From Lachnospiraceae bacterium UBA7109 (GTDB lineage: Bacteria; Bacillota; Clostridia; Lachnospirales; Lachnospiraceae): a stretch of DNA of 13,117 nt. The stretch spans positions 66,999-80,115 of the forward strand of contig DKYD01000025.1 of assembly GCA_002492335.1 (NCBI GenBank). Reading direction: 5' to 3'. A program made the position numbers and the translations under genes. Below are positions 6,714 through 13,117 of the stretch, piece after piece (position 1 is the stretch's first letter; every line of letters begins with the position of its first letter). The notes under the pieces are model-generated. The model ran no database searches. It had not been told where the DNA came from and saw only the letters and a list, made by a program, of their open reading frames with translations.

Positions 6714-9700
6714 CTTAACCGGTTCCGGATCTGTTCCAGCTTTATTTGCTACCTTTACGATCGTAACAGACATTGCCGGAATCTGATAAATCATTTTGCC
6801 GTCTTCTATAGCCGCCCTGGAAGTTACCGGAACAATGGTTTCATTGCCCATGTAATTCTCCGCATCTGCGGCGCCTGACATACAGATAATCTCTGCTTCT
6901 TTCGCCTCTGTGCCAGGGTAATTCAGTGCAATATCTTTTGCATAACTGTCATGATTTACCAGTTTCAGATAAATATAATCATCGTCTGCAGAAGATACCT
7001 GATAAATATCTGTCTGGTTATCATTAAGCGCTCTGTACTCACCTGCAGCATTCATCTGATTAAGCTTTGTATTTACAAGCTTCTTTCCATAGTTATTGGC
7101 ATACATCCACTGTACATAATAATTTGGCGTCTTCATGACATCATACTCATTAAAGTAAATCATGTTTGGCGACCAGTTCGTCGCGCCCTCTTTTGCAAGC
7201 AATGGTGCATAAGACGCATGACGAACAATGTCTCCGTTACGCTCAAATCCGGTCATATAAGCAGCTTCTGCGACAGCGCCTTCCAGTCTGTTACCCTTAT
7301 CATTTACTGCGTATTCACCTACAAATACATCCGTTCCTTTTTCATCCAGGCGGTCATAGCTGTCATAGCGGTGTGTATTTTCAAGCATCCAGTTTGCACC
7401 GGCATAATAATGCTCATCCATCAGGACTTCGCCCGGCATCTCTCTCTTTACATAGGTGTAAGCATCTTCACCGGCACTCGCATTCCAGTAATATGGGCCA
7501 TATGCGAAAATCAATTGCAGCTGATGATCCGGATAATGTGCTTCCTTATATGCATCAATCTTATTCTTAATATAAGTAAAGTTCTCGTAATAATTTACAG
7601 TTGCTGTATTCCAGTTCTCGTTACCGATTCCCACGTAATGAAGGTCAAACGGTGCTTCGTGTCCGTTTTCCACACGCTTCTTCGCCCATTTTGCCTGCTC
7701 CGGATCACTGCTGTCCGGATCGCCCCAGCAATAATTCAACAAATCAATTGCGTACTGTGCATACGGATCAAGCTCTGCACCTTTCTTTGCAGCCGGCGCC
7801 GATGATGCAAACTGACAGTAAATACCTGCACTCATGATTGGGAACGCCTCAGCCCCAAGGTCTTCACAAAGGGTCAGGATCTCATGATATCCAAGTTCAA
7901 AGGACATCATATATCCATAGTCAGCATCCGGATTCTTCCAGATTGTATTATCTCCCCAGTAACTTGCCTGTGCTTTTCTTTCTTCCAGAGGTCCTACAGA
8001 ATTCTCCCAATTATAGAAGCTGTCCGGGCCATAATCCCCCTCAATAGCACATCCGCCCGGGAAACGGATAAAGCTTGGGTTTAAGTCTGCAAGAACCTCT
8101 ACCAGATCCTTCCTGAGTCCTGCCCCATATGCATAGTTTTTATTTCCATAGCCATAAGTATCCTGAGAAGCCAGGGAAATCATATCTGCATAAATGACGT
8201 CTGTTCCCGCTGCTCCTGAAATTGTCAGCACAAGCTTTCCTGTTTCTTTCTTATTTCCTGTAAGAACCGTGCTGATCTTATTCCAGTTTCCGTCTTTCTT
8301 AAGTTCAAGTGTCTTGACGTCTGTAAGAGCCTGACCGGAAGCGTTCTGTACCTGTACCGTAATATTTCCTGCATAAGCGGCATCCGCCTTCATCCACATG
8401 GAGAAATCATATTTCATCCCATCCTGGATCGGAACTGAAGGCGTCGTATTATTATACATTGTTGTGAAGCCGACATTACTTAATGTCTGGTTACCGGTAA
8501 GCTTTGCATAGTTTGTATTCTTTTCATTGAGTCCTGCCGTCTGCTCTACCGTAAATCCGGAAGCATTGCTGGACGTCCAGTACTTTTTCCAGGAAGTCTG
8601 GTCACCATATGTAGATGGATTTGTCGGTGCAGAACCGTCTGCATAATTCTGGAAGGAATTATTCTTTACCAGTTCCGGTGACAATCCACCGTCTGCTGAG
8701 CTGTTAATATCCTCATAAAACAGTCCAAATAATTCCTGACTGATATCTATACCTGTATCCTCTTTATCAACGGTCATAGAATAAGCAGCAGAGTCTTTGG
8801 AGAGAACCAGAACCTCAATCACTTTTGTCTGCTCCTTGGCTCCAACCTTTACAGTCGCTGTCATTTTCACCTTTGTATTCTTTTCCGGTGCGGTAACTTT
8901 GCCGTCTGTGGAAATAATCTTCTCGTCATCACTCTTCCAGTCTATCGTAACGAGTCCGCTGAGCTGCTTTTTCTGCAGCGTTACAGTATCATATACATTT
9001 GTTGACAGCACTCCGTTTTTCACTTCCGGAATCTCGAGTGCATCTGCCGCATTCTTTGCAATTTCTTCCTCTGTAAGACCTTCTGTGTAAAGTCCTCCTG
9101 CTTCTGCATCAGACATTGCCTTACTGTAGATAGAAACATTTCTTACTTTTCCTTTAAAGAAGGGATCATTATACTCTGATTTTCCGATATAAGAAAGAAG
9201 ATTTGTTCCCATATCAGAAATTTTATTATTTAATGGATACGTATTATATTTCTCTCCATTAATATATCCGGTAATACTGTTTTCGTTAATTACAGCAATA
9301 TAATGCGTCCATTCACTTCCGGTATATGGACCGTCATCCAGATTATTACCCGGTGCAATTCCAATCTCGCCGCCTGCAGCTCCCCATGTGACACACACTT
9401 TTGCTTTATTCGTACTTGGATTCTGTGGGTTAATCATAAAATAACTGTTTGCGTTACCAAAGAAAAATGCAGATGTCCACATCGCTCCCTGGTCATTCTG
9501 AATCCACATGGAAATTGTCAGGTTATTCTGATTATCAAACATTCCGGTCGGAAGCTGTACATAACCTGCGCCGCTTCCATAAGCTCCGCCGGGAAGAACC
9601 AGCGCTTTATCCGCCGCTGTAACTCCGCTTCCTTTTACTGTTGCATTATTATCATGTCCGGAAAGATCGGCAACCATGCTTCCATCCGCAAGAGAACCCG

Positions 9701-10604
9701 TCATGTCAGAAAAATCATATTTTGCCAGCATATCCGGAATTTCATCTGCCTTTTTCGGAACAGTAACGTTAAATGATTTTTCAACCGTTTTTCCGTTCAG
9801 GGACAAAACCGCCTTCATCGTCCCGGCCACATCGCTTGTTCCTCTTACAACAACTGCTTTTCCATTCTCAATCGTGATAGCCGGATGATCTTCTGTCCAG
9901 GTAACCTTCACACCATTTGTCAGCTCTGACGGGAGAAGAGTATCTGAAGACATCCTCGAAGATACTGTCAGCTTATCCTTAGCGCTCGCAAGCGCCATAT
10001 CTGCTGTTGCATCCGTCAAAGGTGCATTTACCTTCCAGCGGTAAACACCATTTGCAGCGGCGCCTTCCCGAACCGTCATCGTAAATTTGATTGCCTTTGT
10101 TGTCACGCCTGCAACTTCAATGGTATTGTACTGATTCAGCTTCAATACATCATCAAAGTTTGACTTCATTTCTAAATTCTGCCAGTTTCCACTGTCATCC
10201 TGATATTCGAATTTCATGCTTCCGGGTATCCGTGTACCGCCTCCATCATCATACCAGTACACCTGGAAAGAATCTGTTGTAATTGCCTCATCCCATGTAT
10301 ACTGCAGATAATGGCTGCTCCCTACTTCCTGCGACCAGTTTCCCCAGCCCTGTCCATTTCCAGCATTTGAAGAGGAAGGCTCAAACGCCTCATTATTAAC
10401 GCCATTCAAGTTCTCCCAGCCTGATACGTAATCCGTCTCAATCTTCGCATAAACACCTACATCAATTGTTTCGCCTGCACGTGCATTTCCAGAGTCTCCT
10501 GTACCGCTTTCTCCTGCCGCATATACGGCTGACGGCAAACCAACAAGAACCATTGCCGCAGAAAGAGCCAGACCCAAAATTCTCTGCACTACTCTCTTCT
10601 TCAT
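5934..10604 (-). CDS. SLH-anchored secreted GH51 alpha-L-arabinofuranosidase
   Basis: This encodes 1556 residues. In order: signal peptide (1-29, ending AVYA); a discoidin/F5/8-like beta domain (about 45-195, with GWGNWS and YWYDDGGG); a degenerate bacterial Ig domain (about 196-284); a LamG-like domain (about 290-505); a second Ig domain (about 515-603); GH51 (about 605-1287) with an embedded CBM4/9-like segment (about 665-815); FIVAR-like helices (about 1296-1366); and three SLH repeats (about 1369-1556; LVRAQ, VTREQ and ANRAE at their TRAE positions). GH51 landmarks are RFPGG (847-851), acid/base Glu996 in GIGNENW, DEHYY (1063-1067) and nucleophile Glu1097 in VGEYA. GH51 enzymes release terminal alpha-L-arabinofuranose with retention. 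The SLH tail implies attachment to secondary cell-wall polymer, so it works outside the cell. An AAAGGAGG site lies 7 nt before the start. All catalytic motifs are intact. The exact linkage preference is not predictable. Confidence 0.93.
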   Translation of the reverse strand: MKKRVVQRILGLALSAAMVLVGLPSAVYAAGESGTGDSGNARAGETIDVGVYAKIETDYVSGWENLNGVNNEAFEPSSSNAGNGQGWGNWSQEVGSSHYLQYTWDEAITTDSFQVYWYDDGGGTRIPGSMKFEYQDDSGNWQNLEMKSNFDDVLKLNQYNTIEVAGVTTKAIKFTMTVREGAAANGVYRWKVNAPLTDATADMALASAKDKLTVSSRMSSDTLLPSELTNGVKVTWTEDHPAITIENGKAVVVRGTSDVAGTMKAVLSLNGKTVEKSFNVTVPKKADEIPDMLAKYDFSDMTGSLADGSMVADLSGHDNNATVKGSGVTAADKALVLPGGAYGSGAGYVQLPTGMFDNQNNLTISMWIQNDQGAMWTSAFFFGNANSYFMINPQNPSTNKAKVCVTWGAAGGEIGIAPGNNLDDGPYTGSEWTHYIAVINENSITGYINGEKYNTYPLNNKISDMGTNLLSYIGKSEYNDPFFKGKVRNVSIYSKAMSDAEAGGLYTEGLTEEEIAKNAADALEIPEVKNGVLSTNVYDTVTLQKKQLSGLVTIDWKSDDEKIISTDGKVTAPEKNTKVKMTATVKVGAKEQTKVIEVLVLSKDSAAYSMTVDKEDTGIDISQELFGLFYEDINSSADGGLSPELVKNNSFQNYADGSAPTNPSTYGDQTSWKKYWTSSNASGFTVEQTAGLNEKNTNYAKLTGNQTLSNVGFTTMYNNTTPSVPIQDGMKYDFSMWMKADAAYAGNITVQVQNASGQALTDVKTLELKKDGNWNKISTVLTGNKKETGKLVLTISGAAGTDVIYADMISLASQDTYGYGNKNYAYGAGLRKDLVEVLADLNPSFIRFPGGCAIEGDYGPDSFYNWENSVGPLEERKAQASYWGDNTIWKNPDADYGYMMSFELGYHEILTLCEDLGAEAFPIMSAGIYCQFASSAPAAKKGAELDPYAQYAIDLLNYCWGDPDSSDPEQAKWAKKRVENGHEAPFDLHYVGIGNENWNTATVNYYENFTYIKNKIDAYKEAHYPDHQLQLIFAYGPYYWNASAGEDAYTYVKREMPGEVLMDEHYYAGANWMLENTHRYDSYDRLDEKGTDVFVGEYAVNDKGNRLEGAVAEAAYMTGFERNGDIVRHASYAPLLAKEGATNWSPNMIYFNEYDVMKTPNYYVQWMYANNYGKKLVNTKLNQMNAAGEYRALNDNQTDIYQVSSADDDYIYLKLVNHDSYAKDIALNYPGTEAKEAEIICMSGAADAENYMGNETIVPVTSRAAIEDGKMIYQIPAMSVTIVKVANKAGTDPEPVKVDKTKLQAAIDKAVPEADADKYTEETWTAYEKALNDAKKTIADEKADQKAVDAAEKALADAKEALKEKPAGLPFDDVAEGAWYYNAIAYNYYAGTMTGLKPDHFGPADTLVRAQFATVLHKMNGEAEVEYTDKFPDVTQGDWFKNPVLWAAEKEIVTGYTGTSMFGPNDTVTREQMATMMYRYAKNFKKYEVSEDGDYSSFPDAENVQIFARDAMKWAVKEGIITGKTIDGVLCLDPQGSANRAECATIIQRFMEKYEK

Positions 10605-10647
10605 ACTTCTGCCTCCTTTAAATTATAATTTCCTTTTCAGATAATCC

Positions 10648-10663
10648 ATGTGTCTAAACACAT
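10648..10663. promoter_or_regulatory. Candidate operator in the GH51 leader
   Basis: ATGTGT and ACACAT form a perfect 6-bp inverted repeat around the four bases CTAA. The site starts about 11 nt downstream of the candidate -10 (10679-10674), over the predicted transcription start and early leader. That is the usual place for a repressor operator. It lacks the CG core of a catabolite-repression (cre) site. Which regulator binds it is unknown. Confidence 0.4.
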
Positions 10664-10673
10664 TCTTATTTCT

Positions 10674-10702
10674 ATTATAAATAATTTTTATTTTTTCGAA
10701 AA
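10674..10702 (-). promoter_or_regulatory. Candidate promoter of the GH51 gene
   Basis: On the minus strand 10679-10674 is a perfect TATAAT with very AT-rich DNA upstream. The -35 is poor (TTTTCG at 10702-10697, 17-nt spacing) and lies in a 10-bp palindrome, TTTTCGAAAA (10693-10702). It gives a leader of about 60 nt. The weak -35 suggests a promoter that may need an activator. Confidence 0.45.
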
Positions 10703-10750
10703 CCCTAAATAATTAAACAAGGTGGAAATATTTAAACCCATGCTTTTTAT

Positions 10751-10797
10751 AAAAAAAGGCAGAAACCCTGAATATCTCCATCAGAATTTCTGCCTTT
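10751..10797 (-). terminator. Terminator after the GH127/146-type gene
   Basis: AAAGGCAGAAA (10755-10765) pairs perfectly with TTTCTGCCTTT (10787-10797), with a small extra CTGA/TCAG pairing inside the loop. On the minus strand the stem runs into seven U residues (complement of 10757-10751). It lies about 52 nt past the stop codon and separates this gene from the GH51 gene. Confidence 0.9.
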
Positions 10798-10849
10798 CTG
10801 CATCATATTAACAATTTTCAATCCTCTTTACATCGAAACATATGATTGT

Positions 10850-11620
10850 TTATTTCTCATATTTCTCCATAAATCTCTGGATAATCGTTGCACACTCTGC
10901 ACGGTTCGCACTTCCCTGCGGGTCGAGGAGAAGCTGTCCGTTAATCGTCTTTCCTGTGATGATTCCTTCTGCCACTGCCCATTTCATTGCATCTACTGCA
11001 AATTCCTGTACGTCCCCTGCATCCGGGAAGGAGCTGTAATCGCCGTCTGCCTTTACATTATATCCCTTATAATCCTTTGCATAACGGTACATCATCGTCG
11101 CCATCTGCGCACGGGTTACCGCATCATTTGCTCCAAACAGATCTGTTCCTGTATATCCGGTTACAATTTTCGCATCTGCAGCCCACAGGACAGCATTTTT
11201 AAACCAGTCGCCTGCTGCCACGTCAGAGAATACCGCTTTGTAATCCATCTCCGGCTCCTCATTCATCTTATGAAGCACTGCCGCGAACTGTGCTCTTACC
11301 AACGTCTCTTCCGGTGCAAAGTGTGTCGCATCTTTACCGGTCATCGTTTTCTCGGCATAATTATATGCAACTGTATCATAGTACCATGCATTTTCCGCTA
11401 CATCAACATATGGAAGTTTCACTTTCAAAGCTTCCTGCGCCTCTTTCAGTGATTTCACTGCTGCATCCACCGCCTTCTGATCTGCCTTCTCATCTTCGAA
11501 GACATTTTTCGCTGCATTCAAAGCTTTTTCATATGCTGCCCAGGATTTCTCCGCATATTTTTCTTTATCTGCTACAGGCACAGCTGCTTTTATCGCTTTG
11601 TCAAGTTCTGCCTTATCTAC
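10850..11620 (-). repeat. FIVAR plus 3xSLH anchoring cassette, copy 2
   Basis: This is the 3' part of the DUF1680 enzyme gene and is homologous along its whole length to 5934-6713. The FIVAR helices share the stretch DEKADQKAVDAA. All three SLH repeats align nearly without gaps; the only clear length change is a three-residue insertion before SLH1 in the GH51 protein. Confidence 0.85.
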
Positions 11621-13117
11621 ATCCACATACTGAATTGTCACCTTATATTCTTTCGCCGTTTCATGATCCTGTGCTTTTGATGTAATGTTGATTACCTGCC
11701 CATCCTCTTTGATATCAATCTGACGTGGAATTGCATCATTAATCAAAATATCTTCTACATAAATCAGTCCGCTCTCTACATTCGGCACTGCTGTCATCTC
11801 TACACTGTCTGCAGTCTTTGGAAGCTTCAGCACATAAGAAGTCTCTTCATCCGAAAATTCCGGTGATAATATTCCCTTATTGAAAGACAGACCTTTCATT
11901 GTCGCATCTGTGCTGTAATCAGCGGATGCACTTGTGCTGATTCCGAATAATCCTCCTACATAGGAATTATTTGTAGAAGAGAATTTTACAGTAATCTTAC
12001 CATCTACCGCACTGTCTATCATATCCTGTGGGATTTCAAATGTCTGCACATAAAACTCATTGTTCTGCGGTGCATCCTTAAACGGCTGACTTGTAAGCAC
12101 TTCGTCATTTACCAGAATATCAAAGGTTCTTGTACGATCCCCGGAATAGAATGTACAATTCAGGTAATTTGTTTCCGCTTCCGGATCGATCTTCAGATCA
12201 TAGCTGAACCAACCGCCGCCCGGTGCATGACGAAGCTGTCTTCCGCTGTAAGTTGCCACTTCCGAATTGCTGCTTGCCTGAAGATTCTTGGCAAATTCAG
12301 AATTGTTATTGTCAAAGTTATAGAGATAATCAAGGCTCATCTCAAACTCTCTCAGCTTCTCCTTTTCTTCCAGGATATGCTGCTGTGCTTCTTCTGAATC
12401 AGCCACTTCAAGGGACATATACAATCCATAGGTTTCCTTATATCTCATATAATGAGGCGTATAAATAAGTTCCGGAGAATCTGTATTTGCAAGCTTAAAC
12501 TGAACTTTTCCGTCCTCGCTGTCCTCAATTCTCACAAGATTTTCTGCAATATCTTCTTTCCAGTCCTCGATATTTTTATACTTATTTGATACATAAATTG
12601 TTGTCTTGGCATTTTCATCCTTTACACCCACACGAACAAGAATTCCGTTGGCTGCGGATCTTTCAATATTATCTGTTCCAAGCGCTGTACTAAGTACAAC
12701 CGGACCATACTTAAATGCTACCATATTCGGCTTATCCGGCATATCATATACCTGGACTTCCATCGGCGTCTGATAAGAAATCTTATCGCCTGCCTTCACT
12801 TCTACCACATAGTATCCATTCTCTTCCTTCAGCTCAGCCGCCTTGTCATTCACCTTAATCTCAGCTGTTCCCGCAAGCCAGTCCGGTTTGCGAAGTCTGA
12901 GCGTTGCTCCGGCTTTCACGCTTCCACCGTCAGCTGCTTCTACAGCAAAGGTCACGATATCTTCATTCGGCATATTCGCTTTCTGTGTAAGTTTCACATT
13001 ATTTGCCGCATCTGTGATCTCAGAAGAGAAAAACATATGTACATAAATATCGCTTCCGCTTACAGAATAAATATTGTCACCCAGCTTGGAGAAGTTCTCC
13101 ATACCGGTTCCGGTACA
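10850..13117 (-). CDS. SLH-anchored beta-L-arabinofuranosidase, DUF1680 (GH127/GH146 group), C-terminal part
   Basis: The frame is open to the right edge; 755 codons are visible and the 5' end is missing. It begins CTGTGMEN, the motif of the DUF1680 helical-barrel domain. By family knowledge this Cys is probably the second of a zinc-binding Cys pair, the first being the proposed nucleophile just outside the window; the GTGMEN form looks more like GH146 than classical GH127. Numbered from that Met, a beta-sandwich follows (about 30-140, with LRLRKPDW and KYGPVVL), then a DUF4986-like region (about 150-235), a DUF6805-like sandwich (about 285-392, with SGDRTRTFDI), a cadherin-like domain (about 402-490), FIVAR-like helices (about 495-562) and three SLH repeats (565-750). 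GH127/146 enzymes release beta-L-arabinofuranose. A signal peptide is expected but not visible. Confidence 0.85.
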   Translation of the reverse strand, partial: CTGTGMENFSKLGDNIYSVSGSDIYVHMFFSSEITDAANNVKLTQKANMPNEDIVTFAVEAADGGSVKAGATLRLRKPDWLAGTAEIKVNDKAAELKEENGYYVVEVKAGDKISYQTPMEVQVYDMPDKPNMVAFKYGPVVLSTALGTDNIERSAANGILVRVGVKDENAKTTIYVSNKYKNIEDWKEDIAENLVRIEDSEDGKVQFKLANTDSPELIYTPHYMRYKETYGLYMSLEVADSEEAQQHILEEKEKLREFEMSLDYLYNFDNNNSEFAKNLQASSNSEVATYSGRQLRHAPGGGWFSYDLKIDPEAETNYLNCTFYSGDRTRTFDILVNDEVLTSQPFKDAPQNNEFYVQTFEIPQDMIDSAVDGKITVKFSSTNNSYVGGLFGISTSASADYSTDATMKGLSFNKGILSPEFSDEETSYVLKLPKTADSVEMTAVPNVESGLIYVEDILINDAIPRQIDIKEDGQVINITSKAQDHETAKEYKVTIQYVDVDKAELDKAIKAAVPVADKEKYAEKSWAAYEKALNAAKNVFEDEKADQKAVDAAVKSLKEAQEALKVKLPYVDVAENAWYYDTVAYNYAEKTMTGKDATHFAPEETLVRAQFAAVLHKMNEEPEMDYKAVFSDVAAGDWFKNAVLWAADAKIVTGYTGTDLFGANDAVTRAQMATMMYRYAKDYKGYNVKADGDYSSFPDAGDVQEFAVDAMKWAVAEGIITGKTINGQLLLDPQGSANRAECATIIQRFMEKYEK

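Noticed and set aside
6951..7805. A 284-codon open frame on the plus strand opposite the GH51 catalytic region
   Set aside because: It is antisense to an intact, well-recognised domain, has no family-like motifs, and its His/Ile/Cys-rich composition is what reverse-reading of the GH51 codons would give.
9303..9776. A 157-codon plus-strand open frame opposite the LamG-like domain
   Set aside because: It lies entirely inside the GH51 gene, with no ribosome site or recognisable motif.
10622..10627. TATAAT on the minus strand close to the GH51 start
   Set aside because: Transcription from it would begin within the ribosome binding site (10612-10617), so it cannot be the main promoter; the copy at 10679-10674 is better placed.
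10640..10710. Catabolite-repression (cre) site upstream of the GH51 gene
   Set aside because: Neither palindrome matches the TGNAANCGNNNNCA pattern; one lacks the CG core and the other lacks the flanking TG/CA.
1..13117. tRNA, rRNA, CRISPR array, transposase, phage genes or LPXTG sortase signals
   Set aside because: None was seen on either strand; both exported enzymes end in SLH repeats, not sorting signals.

Overview
The window looks like chromosomal DNA from a gut-type Lachnospiraceae (Clostridia). This is inferred from its low-to-moderate GC, strong AGGAGG-type ribosome binding sites, short divergent gene pairs, and two very large exported enzymes that end in FIVAR-like helices plus three S-layer homology (SLH) repeats. 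Nothing marks it as phage, plasmid or transposon. I saw no RNA gene, CRISPR array or insertion sequence. Every intergenic gap is shorter than 300 bases; the largest is 10605-10849.

Left part (1-5933): compact housekeeping and accessory genes. In order they are a membrane-anchored C39-like cysteine peptidase (-), a D-2-hydroxyacid dehydrogenase (+), an M19 membrane-dipeptidase homologue (-), a class I glutamine-amidotransferase-like gamma-glutamyl hydrolase of family C26 (+), a translationally coupled pair of an EamA/DMT transporter and D-aminoacyl-tRNA deacylase (-), and a small multi-span membrane protein resembling the YwaF/TIGR02206 family (+). Genes alternate in direction, so there are three divergent promoter regions and two tail-to-tail gene overlaps (4 and 32 nt) that leave no room for an ordinary intergenic terminator.

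Right part (5934-13117): two minus-strand surface enzymes for L-arabinofuranose. The upstream one runs off the right edge. It keeps the C-terminal half of a DUF1680 beta-L-arabinofuranosidase (GH127/GH146 group), accessory beta domains, a cadherin-like domain, FIVAR and three SLH repeats. The downstream one is complete: a 1556-residue secreted GH51 alpha-L-arabinofuranosidase with a discoidin-like domain, two degenerate Ig domains, a LamG-like domain, and the same FIVAR-SLH tail. A strong terminator and a separate candidate promoter lie between them, so they are probably separate transcripts.

Working model (inference): both enzymes are held on the cell wall by their SLH tails. They remove alpha- and beta-linked arabinofuranose from a plant glycan, such as branched pectic arabinan or the hydroxyproline-linked arabino-oligosaccharides of extensins. 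A 16-bp interrupted palindrome just downstream of the GH51 promoter is the best candidate for a sugar-responsive operator. The neighbouring small genes show no obvious link to arabinose use.
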